64,000 nucleotides of DNA from Pseudomonas sp. (GTDB lineage Bacteria > Pseudomonadota > Gammaproteobacteria > Pseudomonadales > Pseudomonadaceae), in NCBI RefSeq assembly GCF_030690725.1, contig NZ_JAUYGD010000069.1:22606-86605 (forward strand), in the 5' to 3' direction. Made by a program: the position numbers and the translations under genes. Below the pieces are notes generated by a model. It did no database searches. It had not been told where the DNA came from and was given only the letters and a program-made list of their open reading frames with translations. This document shows, piece by piece, positions 16,151 to 25,170 of the stretch (positions are counted from its first letter, which is position 1; every line of letters starts with the position of its first letter).

Positions 16151-18016
16151 TTGATCGTGTTGCTGCGCGTACTTCTACTGCTGTTGTTGCCCGCACTGGC
16201 GCAGGCCACCACCAGCCTGCCGCTGCTGGCCAGCGATACGCCACTGCTGCCTGGCCCCGCCATGCACGTCTGGGCAGACCCCGAAGGCCTGGCGGACATC
16301 CACAGCGTTCGTCAGCTGCCTGAATCCGCCTGGCAACCGGTGGCCCGTCGCGATGCCAGTTTCGGCTACAGCACCCACGCCTACTGGCTGCGTTTCAGCC
16401 TGCACAACCCGGCGGATAACGCCATCAACTGGGTGCTGTTGATCGGTAATCCACTGCTCGACACCCTGGACGCCTACGGCCTGGACGACGGCCGGGTGTA
16501 TCAGGCCGGCGACCAGCGGCCATTCCACCAGCGCTGGGTCAATCACCGCCAACTGGTGCTGCCATTCAGCCTGGCAGCCGGAGAAGAACGCGAGCTGATC
16601 CTGCGCATGCAGACCGACGGCTCGGCCAACCTCAGCGCCAGCCTGATGAGCAGCGAAGGCTTCAACCACCACGAACAACGCATGCTGCTGTTACAGGGTC
16701 TGTTTTTCGGTGCCCTGCTGGTGATGATGATCTACAACCTGTCGATCTTTATCATCACCCGCGACCGCAACTACCTGTGGTACAGCCTGTTTGTCGCCAG
16801 TTTCAGCCTCTACCAGTTCATCCAGCTGGGTTTTGCCCTGCAATGGTTCTGGCCCGAGTCACTGACCTGGCAGCAGATGAGTTTCCCGTTCAGTTCAGCG
16901 CTGGCAACCCTGTTCGGCGTGCTGTTCACCTATGGCGTACTCGACCTCAAGAACCAACACCCGGCGTACCGTTCGATCTGCCGCGGCCTGATTGGCAGCA
17001 GCCTGCTGGTGATGGCGCTGGCATTGGTCGCCCCCTATCTCGTCGCACTGATCGGCAGTTTCGTGCTGCTACTGGTTTGCGCAATTTTCGGCTGCATCTT
17101 CACCGTGCTGCGCTGGCGCGACGGCTACCCGCCGGCCAAGCTGTTTGCCCTCGGCTGGTCAGCCCTGATTATCGCCAGCCTGTTCAGCGTGCTCAGCGGC
17201 ACCGGCCTGATCGCCAATTCGCTACTAACCCTGCACGCCCAGCAGATCGGCAGCTTGCTTGAGCTGGTGATTTTCTCGATTGCCCTCGGCTCACGCATCC
17301 GCCTGGCGCAAAGCGCCCAGCAACAGGCCCAGGCCCAGCTGTTTGCCAACGAGCACGAACTGCGCATGGAACAGGCCAAGAGTCTGGATCTGCAGCAGCA
17401 GATCAACGAAGGTCTGGAGGCCCGCGTAGAGGAGCGCACCGCCTCCTTGCAACAGGCCCTGCAGGAGCTTTCCACCGCCAACCGACAGCTGGCCGAACTC
17501 AGCCGTCGCGACAGCCTGACCGGGCTGTTCAACCGCCAGGTGCTCAACGAAGAACTGGAGCGCATGCTCGCCCAGGCCAACCGCAGCCAGCAGCCAATCG
17601 CCATGCTGATGATGGACCTGGATCACTTCAAGAAGGTCAACGACCAGCACGGCCATCTGGTTGGCGACGCCTGCCTGCAGCACGCTGCCCTGCGCATGCA
17701 GCAGCGCATGCGAAGTAATGACCTGCTGGTGCGTTTTGGCGGCGAAGAGTTTGCCGCCGTGCTCTGCGACACCGATCAGTCCGGCGCCATGGACCTGGCC
17801 GAGCAGCTGCGTGCAGACCTGGCCAGCCACCCCTGCATGCACCAAGGCCTGAGTATCAATCTGAGCCTGAGCATCGGCGTGTACACGCTGATTCCGGATG
17901 CCGGCAGCGACCGCGAGCAGCTGCTACGCCACGCCGACCAAGCGCTGTATAAAGCCAAGGCCGCCGGGCGTAACAAGGTTATCGGTTACGAAGCCAGCGC
18001 CTTGGACGATGTCTGA
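16151..18016 (+). CDS. 7TM-DISM membrane diguanylate cyclase
   Basis: The 621-residue protein has a signal peptide (1-19, ending LAQA) and a periplasmic DISMED2 beta-domain (about 30-160). Seven transmembrane segments (about 175-385), a coiled coil (390-450) and a GGDEF domain (455-615) follow. The active site is GGEEF at 530-534, with an RSND inhibitory site five residues before it. It should make c-di-GMP in response to an outer signal, possibly a carbohydrate. TTG 16151 has AGGGAAAG 6 bases upstream; GTG 16157 is an alternative. It overlaps the convergent hydrolase gene by 31 bp. Confidence 0.93.
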   Translation: MIVLLRVLLLLLLPALAQATTSLPLLASDTPLLPGPAMHVWADPEGLADIHSVRQLPESAWQPVARRDASFGYSTHAYWLRFSLHNPADNAINWVLLIGNPLLDTLDAYGLDDGRVYQAGDQRPFHQRWVNHRQLVLPFSLAAGEERELILRMQTDGSANLSASLMSSEGFNHHEQRMLLLQGLFFGALLVMMIYNLSIFIITRDRNYLWYSLFVASFSLYQFIQLGFALQWFWPESLTWQQMSFPFSSALATLFGVLFTYGVLDLKNQHPAYRSICRGLIGSSLLVMALALVAPYLVALIGSFVLLLVCAIFGCIFTVLRWRDGYPPAKLFALGWSALIIASLFSVLSGTGLIANSLLTLHAQQIGSLLELVIFSIALGSRIRLAQSAQQQAQAQLFANEHELRMEQAKSLDLQQQINEGLEARVEERTASLQQALQELSTANRQLAELSRRDSLTGLFNRQVLNEELERMLAQANRSQQPIAMLMMDLDHFKKVNDQHGHLVGDACLQHAALRMQQRMRSNDLLVRFGGEEFAAVLCDTDQSGAMDLAEQLRADLASHPCMHQGLSINLSLSIGVYTLIPDAGSDREQLLRHADQALYKAKAAGRNKVIGYEASALDDV

Positions 18017-18825
18017 CTCAACGACTCCAACAGTTCCAGCACCGCTTGGACCACCCGCGGATCAGCCAAGACACGCTGATGCCCGCCGCTTTCCAGGCGC
18101 AGCAGGCGGCTGTCAAACCAGCTCTGATGAATCGATTCAGCCTCGCTGAACGGCACCATCGGATCGTCCACCGCATGCACAACCAATCCGGGGAAATCCA
18201 GCTGGTAGTGCGCGCTATCAAGCTGCCCAGCGGGAATCCCAGCTTTCTCTTCGACCAGCCGGACAAAGTGCGCGCGCGCCTGACGCGGCAGCCCCATATA
18301 ACGTGAGAAGCGCCGCAGCATGGTCAGAATCCGGCTGGGCGCGGCAATGCTGACCAACGCCTCAGTACGCAAACCCAACTGGGTGGCCAGCAAAGCACTG
18401 GCGCCACCCATGGAATGACCAATCACCGCCTTCAGCGGCGGCAGTTCGCTGGCGGCCTCCAGCAAGGCACGGGCAAACAACACCACATTGGCTTCACGCC
18501 CAGGCGAACGGCCATGGGCCGGGGCATCCAGCGCCACCACGCCGTAGCCGGCATTGACCAAGGCCTTGATCAGCTCGGCGAACTGCGTCGGCCGTCCTTC
18601 CCAGCCATGCATCAACAACACAGCCGGCCCACTGCCCCAGCGCAGCGCTGACAGACCGAAACGCAGGGTGATGCGCTCGGCCTGTGCTAGCAGCGGCAAT
18701 TCCCAGTCCCGCGGGGGCAAGGTATGCGGCGTCATAAATTCCCGGCGCAGCTTGCTGGCCAGGGCATGCGGCGCCAGTAGACCAATCGATGCGTTGAAAC
18801 CACGAACCCAGCTCATGCTATTCAT
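17986..18825 (-). CDS. Alpha/beta hydrolase
   Basis: The 279-residue alpha/beta hydrolase has an oxyanion segment LMHGWEGRP, the nucleophile elbow GHSMGG, an acid in VHAVDDPMVP and a catalytic histidine in GGHQRVL. The substrate is unknown. ATG 18825 is preferred because GAGG from the end of the tetR gene lies 8 bases upstream; ATG 18831 is the other option. It follows the TetR gene by 10 bp, so the two are probably one operon, as in P. aeruginosa. Its last 31 bp overlap the cyclase gene on the opposite strand. Confidence 0.88.
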   Translation of the reverse strand: MNSMSWVRGFNASIGLLAPHALASKLRREFMTPHTLPPRDWELPLLAQAERITLRFGLSALRWGSGPAVLLMHGWEGRPTQFAELIKALVNAGYGVVALDAPAHGRSPGREANVVLFARALLEAASELPPLKAVIGHSMGGASALLATQLGLRTEALVSIAAPSRILTMLRRFSRYMGLPRQARAHFVRLVEEKAGIPAGQLDSAHYQLDFPGLVVHAVDDPMVPFSEAESIHQSWFDSRLLRLESGGHQRVLADPRVVQAVLELLESLSQTSSKALAS

Positions 18826-18835
18826 TGCCATATCC

Positions 18836-19375
18836 TCAGACGATTGCCGATTTAGCGGCACGCAAGACTCGATCAGACAACTCACCGGGACCCAGCGCGC
18901 GTGCCAGCGCCAGCCCTCCGACCATCAAAGCGATATCGGCCAGCGCCTGATCAGCCTCTTCAGGACTGCCCGCCAGCTGCGCCGTCATCAGCTCGATATG
19001 CTCAGCCAGCACGCCGCGAAAACCATCCGGCATACGCGCCAGCTCACCTACTGAACTGGGCAGCGGACAACCCTGTTCACCGGCATCGCGGTGCTTGCGC
19101 GACAGATAGAAGGCCGCCAGCAGCACCCGGCGCTCGTGAGCAGGCAAAGCCGGATCAAGCTGCGTGACCCGCTCCCGACGCTGGCAGAGCATCTGCTGGA
19201 ACACCTCCAGCATCAGCGCATCCTTGCTCTCGAAATGCGCATAGAAGCCGCCGACCGTCAGACCAGCCGCCCCCATCACCTCGCCCACGCTGGGCTCAGC
19301 CGGACCACGCTGCAACAACGCCGCGCTGGCAGCAGCCAGGATGCGTTCGCGGGTGTGCGCCTTCTTCTCGCTCAT
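18836..19375 (-). CDS. TetR-family transcriptional regulator
   Basis: The 179-residue protein has a TetR helix-turn-helix in residues 5-50 (RERILAAASAALLQRG, GEVMGAAGLTVGGFYAHFESKDAL). The C-terminal ligand domain begins near residue 75. A perfect TAAGGAGG ribosome site precedes the start. The promoter overlaps a 30-bp palindrome, so autorepression and co-regulation of the hydrolase are likely. Confidence 0.93.
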   Translation of the reverse strand: MSEKKAHTRERILAAASAALLQRGPAEPSVGEVMGAAGLTVGGFYAHFESKDALMLEVFQQMLCQRRERVTQLDPALPAHERRVLLAAFYLSRKHRDAGEQGCPLPSSVGELARMPDGFRGVLAEHIELMTAQLAGSPEEADQALADIALMVGGLALARALGPGELSDRVLRAAKSAIV

Positions 19376-19389
19376 GCTCGCCTCCTTAA

Positions 19390-19419
19390 TATTACGACTG
19401 CAATATTATAGGCGTAATA
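19390..19419. promoter_or_regulatory. TetR operator overlapping the tetR promoter
   Basis: Perfect outer arms TATTACG (19390-19396) and CGTAATA (19413-19419) share one centre with an inner imperfect palindrome around AATATT (19402-19407). On the minus strand the inner part contains a TATAAT -10 box (19405-19410), so bound repressor would block RNA polymerase. The site lies 15 bp before the tetR start. Which protein binds is inferred from position. Confidence 0.75.
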
Positions 19420-19555
19420 CAATTAAGCAAGCCCGAGCGGCAACCACTGATCGGCTAGAGAAATAATCTTCAGGAGGTAGAAGAAATTGCCTGGAGCAAT
19501 TTTTAACGTCGCGCAGTGACGCGCCCGGAGGATGGCCGCCACGGATAGCAGGCCA

Positions 19556-19591
19556 TAAAAACAAAAGGGCCATTCAATAATGAATGACCCT
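19556..19591 (-). terminator. Terminator of the tRNA-Ala/tRNA-Glu transcript
   Basis: AGGGCCATTCA (19566-19576), ATAA and TGAATGACCCT (19581-19591) form an 11-bp stem with one mismatch. A T-rich run follows on the minus strand. A second small hairpin, CCCGC-AGA-GCGGG (19599-19611), lies between it and tRNA-Glu. The remaining bases from 19420 to 19555 show nothing recognisable. Confidence 0.8.
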
Positions 19592-19617
19592 TCAAAATCC
19601 CGCAGAGCGGGCAAAAA

Positions 19618-19693
19618 TGGCGTCCCCTAGGGGACTCGAACCCCTGTTACCGCCGTGAAAGGGCGGTGTCCTAGGCCACTAGACGAAGGGGAC
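19618..19693 (-). tRNA. tRNA-Glu (TTC), copy 1
   Basis: The 76-base cloverleaf has an encoded CCA end. The anticodon stem-loop CCGCC-CTTTCAC-GGCGG gives TTC, and the T-loop reads GTTCGAGTC. It is last in the minus-strand tRNA run and precedes the terminator. Confidence 0.97.
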
Positions 19694-19757
19694 GAAACCT
19701 TCGAAGAACAAGGCCAGCTTTACGCTGGCCCCGTGGCAGTTACTAATACTGCTAAAT

Positions 19758-19833
<76 letters not shown>

Positions 19834-19884
19834 AGATTTATCGCCTCTCGGCTCACAGCCCAAACCGGCACTGCTTTTTAATAC

Positions 19885-19960
19885 TGGCGTCCCCTAGGGG
19901 ACTCGAACCCCTGTTACCGCCGTGAAAGGGCGGTGTCCTAGGCCACTAGACGAAGGGGAC
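19885..19960 (-). tRNA. tRNA-Glu (TTC), copy 2
   Basis: This 76-base tRNA is identical to copy 1 at 19618-19693, while the flanking spacers differ. It has encoded CCA and anticodon TTC. Confidence 0.97.
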
Positions 19961-20023
19961 GTAACCCTTCTACAACCAACCAGCTGCTGGAGCTGATTGT
20001 GGCAAGCCTTGCGGCTTTGAAGA

Positions 20024-20099
<76 letters not shown>

Positions 20100-20245
20100 A
20101 TCTCAAGGACGGGGCGCATGTTAAGAGCACGCCCCACACCTGTCAACAAAATTTTTACCGGCATCAGCATTCTTTATGCTGACAGAACAACCACTTACCC
20201 CATCCCGGCACGCCAAAACGACGGCTGGACGGGGCATTCAGCTGC

Positions 20246-21727
20246 TTAGGCGATGGCTGCCAGCAGCTTCTCCCACTCTTTGTTTTCTTTCTTCGACACG
20301 CCACCGAGCAACTCGATGGCCTGACGCAGGCGGAAGCGAGTCAGGTCCGGGCCGATAATTTCCATGGCATCGAGCACCGACACCGAACTGGCATGCCCGG
20401 TGATGGCGGCGAACATCAGCGGCATGGCGTCGCGCAGCTTCAACTCTAGATGTTCGACCACCGCCTGGATGCAGCCGGTGATCTTGTCTTTTTCCCACTG
20501 ACGCAGCGCTTCCAGCTTCCACAAGATCAGCTGCATAACCTGACGCACCTGCTCAGGCGAGAGCTTCTTGTGCTCGAACAGCGCGGCATCTGGGGCCACC
20601 CCGCCGGCGAAGAAGAAGCTGGCCAATGGCGCGATCTGGCTAAAGGTTTCCACCCGGCCCTGCACATGCGGGGCGATCTGCATCAGGTAGTTGCTGTTGA
20701 ATGCCCACTTCTGTGCGCCAGCGGCGAACTCTTCGACGCTCAGTTCGCGCATCCACTGGCCGTTGAGCCAGGACAGTTTCTCCAGGTCGAAGATCGGCCC
20801 GCCCAAGGAAACCCGATTGATGTCGAAATGTTCAACCATCTCGTCGAGGCTGAACTTCTCGCGCTCGTCCGGCATCGACCAGCCCATGCGTCCGAGGTAG
20901 TTAAGCATCGCCTGCGGCAGGAAGCCCATGCGCTCGTAGAAAGTGATCGAGGTCGGGTTCTTGCGCTTGGACAGCTTGCTCTTATCCGGGTTACGCAGCA
21001 GCGGCATGTAGCACAGCTGCGGTTTGTCCCAGCCGAAGTACTCGTACAGCAGGATCAGCTTGGGCGCCGACGGCAGCCATTCTTCGCCACGCAGCACGTG
21101 GGTGATGCCCATCAGGTGGTCATCGACCACGTTGGCCAGGAAGTAGGTCGGCAGGCCATCGGTCTTCATCAGCACCTGCATGTCCATGCGATCCCACGGA
21201 ATCTCCACTTCGCCACGCAACATATCCGGCACCACGCACACGCCTTCAGTCGGCACCTTCATGCGTACGACATTCGGCTCACCAGCGGCCAGGCGCTGTT
21301 GCACCTCTTCACCGGAGAGATGCATGCAGTGGCCGTCATAGCGCGGCGTCTGCTTGGCTTCCATCTGCTCGGCGCGCAGCTTGTCCAGACGCTCGGCGCT
21401 GCAGAAGCAGTGGAAGGCATGGCTTTTCTCCACCAGCTCGGCGCTGTACTTCTGGTAGATATGCCCACGCTCACTCTGCCGATACGGGCCGTGCGGGCCA
21501 CCGACGTCCGGGCCTTCGCTCCACTCGATACCCAGCCAGCGCAGGGCGTCGTAAATCTGCTGTTCCGACTCGCGGGTCGAGCGCACTTGATCGGTATCTT
21601 CGATACGCAGGATAAATTCGCCACCGTGCTGACGGGCAAAGCACAGGTTGAACAGGGCGATATAGGCGGTGCCTACGTGCGGATCACCAGTGGGCGACGG
21701 CGCGATACGGGTACGAACGGTGGTCAT
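20246..21727 (-). CDS. gltX: Glutamyl-tRNA synthetase
   Basis: GltX charges tRNA-Glu with glutamate. The 493-residue class I synthetase has the HIGH-type motif in APSPTGDPHVGTAY (residues 9-21) and the KMSKS-type loop KLSKRKNPT (251-259). ATG 21727, giving MTTVRTRIAPSP, matches the family start; ten further upstream codons are open but unlikely. Two tRNA-Glu genes lie directly downstream on the same strand, so enzyme and substrate RNAs are neighbours. Confidence 0.98.
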   Translation of the reverse strand: MTTVRTRIAPSPTGDPHVGTAYIALFNLCFARQHGGEFILRIEDTDQVRSTRESEQQIYDALRWLGIEWSEGPDVGGPHGPYRQSERGHIYQKYSAELVEKSHAFHCFCSAERLDKLRAEQMEAKQTPRYDGHCMHLSGEEVQQRLAAGEPNVVRMKVPTEGVCVVPDMLRGEVEIPWDRMDMQVLMKTDGLPTYFLANVVDDHLMGITHVLRGEEWLPSAPKLILLYEYFGWDKPQLCYMPLLRNPDKSKLSKRKNPTSITFYERMGFLPQAMLNYLGRMGWSMPDEREKFSLDEMVEHFDINRVSLGGPIFDLEKLSWLNGQWMRELSVEEFAAGAQKWAFNSNYLMQIAPHVQGRVETFSQIAPLASFFFAGGVAPDAALFEHKKLSPEQVRQVMQLILWKLEALRQWEKDKITGCIQAVVEHLELKLRDAMPLMFAAITGHASSVSVLDAMEIIGPDLTRFRLRQAIELLGGVSKKENKEWEKLLAAIA

Positions 21728-21970
21728 GGCGGCTCTCAGAGAATGTGCAACGGGCAATCTTTCAAGGGCGCGATATTAACAGGCTGGCCGCCGCCGGCTC
21801 CAGCCAGCGCGGCTATTTCAGCGACGCCAGCGCCTGCGGCGGGTTAACGCTTTGTCTTGTAGTGCGCAGCAGGCTGGACAACAACGCCAGCCCGCTTAGA
21901 CTGACGCCCTCTACTGCGGGCCTTGCCACTTTTCCAGGCACCCGCCCTGCCCTCGTCAACTCAGATCGCC

Positions 21971-22867
21971 ATGCCTACCCCATCACGCACCCGCAGCCTG
22001 CTGCTGATCGTCGCCTTTGCCACTATTTATATCGGCTGGGGCACCACCTACCTGGCCAACCACTTTCTCCTGCTGGAAGTACCGCCCTTTATCATCGGCT
22101 GCCTGCGCTTCTCGATTGCCGGCCTGCTCGCCCTGGCCTGGGTGGTGCTCAGCGGCCAACTGCGCATGCAGCGCAGTGACTGGGGCGGCGTGCTGATTGG
22201 CAGCCTGGCCTTGATTGCGGTCGGCCAGGGCGCGCTGATCTACGCCAACCAGTATTTGCCGACCGGCATGCTGGCGATGCTCTACACCACCCTGCCGTTA
22301 TGGAGCGTAGCGCTGGAATGGCTGCTCGGTGAGCGCCCGCCGCTGTGGGTGATGTGCGGCCTGGCTCTGGCCTGCGGCGGGATTGTGCTGCTGATGAATA
22401 ACGCTCTGGACCATAGCGCCTCGGCCGAGCAGTGGTTCGCCGGGCTGCTGGTGGTGTTTGCCACGCTGCTCTGGGCCGGCGGCGCCTGGTTGATGCGCCA
22501 GCGCCCGCCGTTTCGCTCCAGCTGGCTGGGGCTGAGCCTGCAGATGCTGATCGGCGCACTACTACTGGCGCTGTTCGGCCTGTGGCATGGCGATTGGCAA
22601 GCACTCGACCTGCGCGCCATAAGCAGCAATGCCTGGCTGTGGCTGGCCTACTTGGTACTGCCGGTCAGCCTCGGCGTGTATCCGGCGTATTTCTGGCTGC
22701 TGCGCGAAGTACGGCCGAGCCTGGTATCGACCTTCGCCTTCGTCAACCCGGTGGTTGCGTTGCTGCTGGGCTACCTGCTGCTGGGCGAACGGCTCAGCCT
22801 GATGGCGATGGTGGCCTGCGGCATCACCCTGGGCGGCGTGGTGCTGATTATCTTTGGCCGCCGTTAA
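21971..22867 (+). CDS. EamA/DMT-superfamily membrane transporter
   Basis: The 298-residue protein has ten hydrophobic segments arranged as two EamA repeats. The first starts LLLIVAFATIYIGWGTTYLANHF and the second near residue 155. The C-terminal part has FAFVNPVVALLLGYLLLGE, typical of drug/metabolite exporters. The substrate is unknown. ATG 21971 is preferred over the ATG at 21923, as it leads directly into the first segment. The 243 bp between it and gltX show no other gene. Confidence 0.88.
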   Translation: MPTPSRTRSLLLIVAFATIYIGWGTTYLANHFLLLEVPPFIIGCLRFSIAGLLALAWVVLSGQLRMQRSDWGGVLIGSLALIAVGQGALIYANQYLPTGMLAMLYTTLPLWSVALEWLLGERPPLWVMCGLALACGGIVLLMNNALDHSASAEQWFAGLLVVFATLLWAGGAWLMRQRPPFRSSWLGLSLQMLIGALLLALFGLWHGDWQALDLRAISSNAWLWLAYLVLPVSLGVYPAYFWLLREVRPSLVSTFAFVNPVVALLLGYLLLGERLSLMAMVACGITLGGVVLIIFGRR

Positions 22868-22901
22868 TCGCAAACCTGTGAAAGGGGCTGGGCGGCACTC
22901 C

Positions 22902-22943
22902 GCTTTAGCCGCGAAGCAGCAGTCACCCTGTCGCGGCTAAAGC
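22902..22943. repeat. REP-type inverted repeat (Pseudomonas REP/BIME)
   Basis: GCTTTAGCCGCGA (22902-22914) and TCGCGGCTAAAGC (22931-22943) are perfect 13-bp arms around a 16-base spacer, followed by CCCTCCCAC. This GCGGCTAAAGCCCCTCCCAC type is a common intergenic REP in Pseudomonas. It lies between convergent eamA and uvrB and may also act as a transcription block. Confidence 0.8.
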
Positions 22944-22978
22944 CCCTCCCACACGATGTCCCTCCCACATTTACCTAA

Positions 22979-24994
22979 TCAAACCTGCAGCAGTCGATCC
23001 CGCAGTTTCTGAATCTCATCGCGCAACTGCGCCGCGGCCTCGAACTCCAGATCGCGGGCCAGGGCATACATCTTCTCTTCCAGCTGGCGAATGCGCTTGC
23101 TGATCTCACTGGGCGAGCGCAGCTCGTTCTCGTAACGCGCGCTTTCTTCGGCAGCCTGAGCCATGCCCTTGCGCTTCTTGCTGCGTGAGCCGGGCACAGT
23201 GGCACCTTCGAGGATGTCTTGCACATCCTTGAACACGCCCTTGGGGGTGATGCCGTTGGCTTCGTTGAAGGCGATCTGCTTGTTACGGCGGCGTTCGGTT
23301 TCACCGATGGCGCGCTCCATCGAGCCGGTCATGCGGTCGGCATAGAGGATCGCCCGACCGTTGAGGTTACGCGCGGCGCGGCCGATGGTCTGGATCAGCG
23401 AGCGCTCGCTGCGCAGGAAGCCTTCTTTGTCCGCATCGAGAATCGCCACCAGCGACACTTCCGGCATGTCCAGGCCTTCGCGCAGCAGGTTGATCCCCAC
23501 CAACACATCGAAGGCGCCGATACGCAGATCGCGGATAATCTCCACCCGCTCCACGGTATCAATGTCCGAGTGCAGGTAGCGCACCTTGACGCCGTGATCA
23601 GCCAGGTAATCAGTCAAGTCCTCGGCCATGCGTTTGGTCAGGGTGGTGACCAGCACACGCTCCTCGATGGCCACGCGCTTGTGAATTTCCGAGAGCAGGT
23701 CGTCGACCTGGGTCAGGGCTGGGCGCACTTCGATCTGCGGGTCGACCAGGCCGGTCGGCCGCACCACCTGCTCGATCACCCGCCCGGCATGCTCGGCTTC
23801 GTAGTTGCCCGGCGTGGCTGAGACGAAAATGGTCTGCGGGCTGGCCGCCTCCCACTCCTCGAAACGCATGGGCCGGTTATCCAGCGCCGAGGGCAGGCGG
23901 AAACCGTATTCGACCAGGGTCTCCTTGCGAGAGCGGTCGCCCTTGTACATCGCACCTACCTGCGGCACCGAGACGTGGGATTCATCGATCACCAGCAGCG
24001 CTTCGTCCGGCAGGTAGTCGTACAGCGTCGGTGGCGGCTCGCCAGGGCCGCGCCCGGACAGATAGCGAGAGTAGTTTTCGATGCCGTTGCAGTAACCCAG
24101 CTCGATGATCATCTCCAGATCAAAACGAGTGCGCTGCTCGAGGCGCTGGGCTTCCACCAGTTTGTTGGTGCTGCGCAGGTATTCCAGGCGCTCGACCAGC
24201 TCGACCTTGATCTTCTCCACCGCCTCCAGCAGCACCTCGCGCGGGGTGACGTAGTGGCTCTTGGGGTAGAAGGTAAAGCGCGGCAGCTTGCGGATCACCT
24301 CACCAGTCAGTGGATCGAAAGCCGAGATGCTTTCCACTTCATCGTCGAACAACTCGATGCGAATCGCCTCCAGGTCCGATTCCGCCGGGAAGATATCAAT
24401 CACATCGCCGCGCACGCGGAAGGTGGCGCGGGCGAAATCCATGTCGTTACGCGTGTATTGCAGGTCGGCCAGGCGGCGCAGCAAGGCACGCTGGTCCATC
24501 TTGTCGCCACGGTCGACGTGCAACACCATCTTCAGGTACGACTCGGGGCTGCCCAAGCCGTAGATACACGACACGGTGGTGACGATAATTGCGTCCGGCC
24601 GCTCCAGAAGCGCCTTGGTCGCCGACAGGCGCATCTGCTCGATATGGTCGTTGATCGAGGCGTCCTTCTCGATAAAGGTATCGGAGGACGGCACATAGGC
24701 CTCGGGCTGGTAGTAGTCGTAGAAGGAAACGAAATACTCCACCGCATTGTTCGGGAAGAAGCTCTTGAACTCGCCGTACAGCTGCGCGGCCAGGGTCTTG
24801 TTCGGCGCCAGCACCAGGGTCGGACGCTGGATCTGCGCGATCACGTTGGCGATGGAAAAGGTCTTGCCCGAGCCCGTTACGCCGAGCAATGTCTGGTGTG
24901 AAAGGCCCGCTTCCAGGCCTTCGACCATCTGCCGAATCGCCTCGGGTTGATCGCCGGCCGGCTGGAAACGGGTGACCAATTGAAACTCGGACAT
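22979..24994 (-). CDS. uvrB: Excinuclease ABC subunit B
   Basis: UvrB is the helicase-like damage-verification subunit of nucleotide excision repair. The 671-residue protein has the Walker A loop GVTGSGKT near residue 40 and the beta-hairpin YYQPEAYVPSSDT around residues 95-110. Also present are DESHVSVPQ, the GINLLREGLDMPE and QTIGRAARN helicase motifs, and the C-terminal UVR domain that contacts UvrC. ATG 24994 follows GAGGT and fits the family. I saw no proper LexA box upstream. Confidence 0.98.
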   Translation of the reverse strand: MSEFQLVTRFQPAGDQPEAIRQMVEGLEAGLSHQTLLGVTGSGKTFSIANVIAQIQRPTLVLAPNKTLAAQLYGEFKSFFPNNAVEYFVSFYDYYQPEAYVPSSDTFIEKDASINDHIEQMRLSATKALLERPDAIIVTTVSCIYGLGSPESYLKMVLHVDRGDKMDQRALLRRLADLQYTRNDMDFARATFRVRGDVIDIFPAESDLEAIRIELFDDEVESISAFDPLTGEVIRKLPRFTFYPKSHYVTPREVLLEAVEKIKVELVERLEYLRSTNKLVEAQRLEQRTRFDLEMIIELGYCNGIENYSRYLSGRGPGEPPPTLYDYLPDEALLVIDESHVSVPQVGAMYKGDRSRKETLVEYGFRLPSALDNRPMRFEEWEAASPQTIFVSATPGNYEAEHAGRVIEQVVRPTGLVDPQIEVRPALTQVDDLLSEIHKRVAIEERVLVTTLTKRMAEDLTDYLADHGVKVRYLHSDIDTVERVEIIRDLRIGAFDVLVGINLLREGLDMPEVSLVAILDADKEGFLRSERSLIQTIGRAARNLNGRAILYADRMTGSMERAIGETERRRNKQIAFNEANGITPKGVFKDVQDILEGATVPGSRSKKRKGMAQAAEESARYENELRSPSEISKRIRQLEEKMYALARDLEFEAAAQLRDEIQKLRDRLLQV

Positions 24995-25170
24995 GACGGA
25001 CCTCGACAAGCGGCTGTGACGCGGCTTGAAAGCCTACGTCAAAACCGGTGAAAAGCGTGTGCCTGCTGTCGCAGCACAGGTTATGCGTCGGTATACTACC
25101 GGCCCACTTACGCAACCCCTAGCAGGGTGTTGCCTGATACTCACTTCTCCTCTTCAGAGCTGCCGCATCC

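Noticed and set aside
25060..25080. A possible LexA (SOS) box upstream of uvrB.
   Set aside because: CTGT and ACAG are present but only six bases apart; LexA sites need eight.
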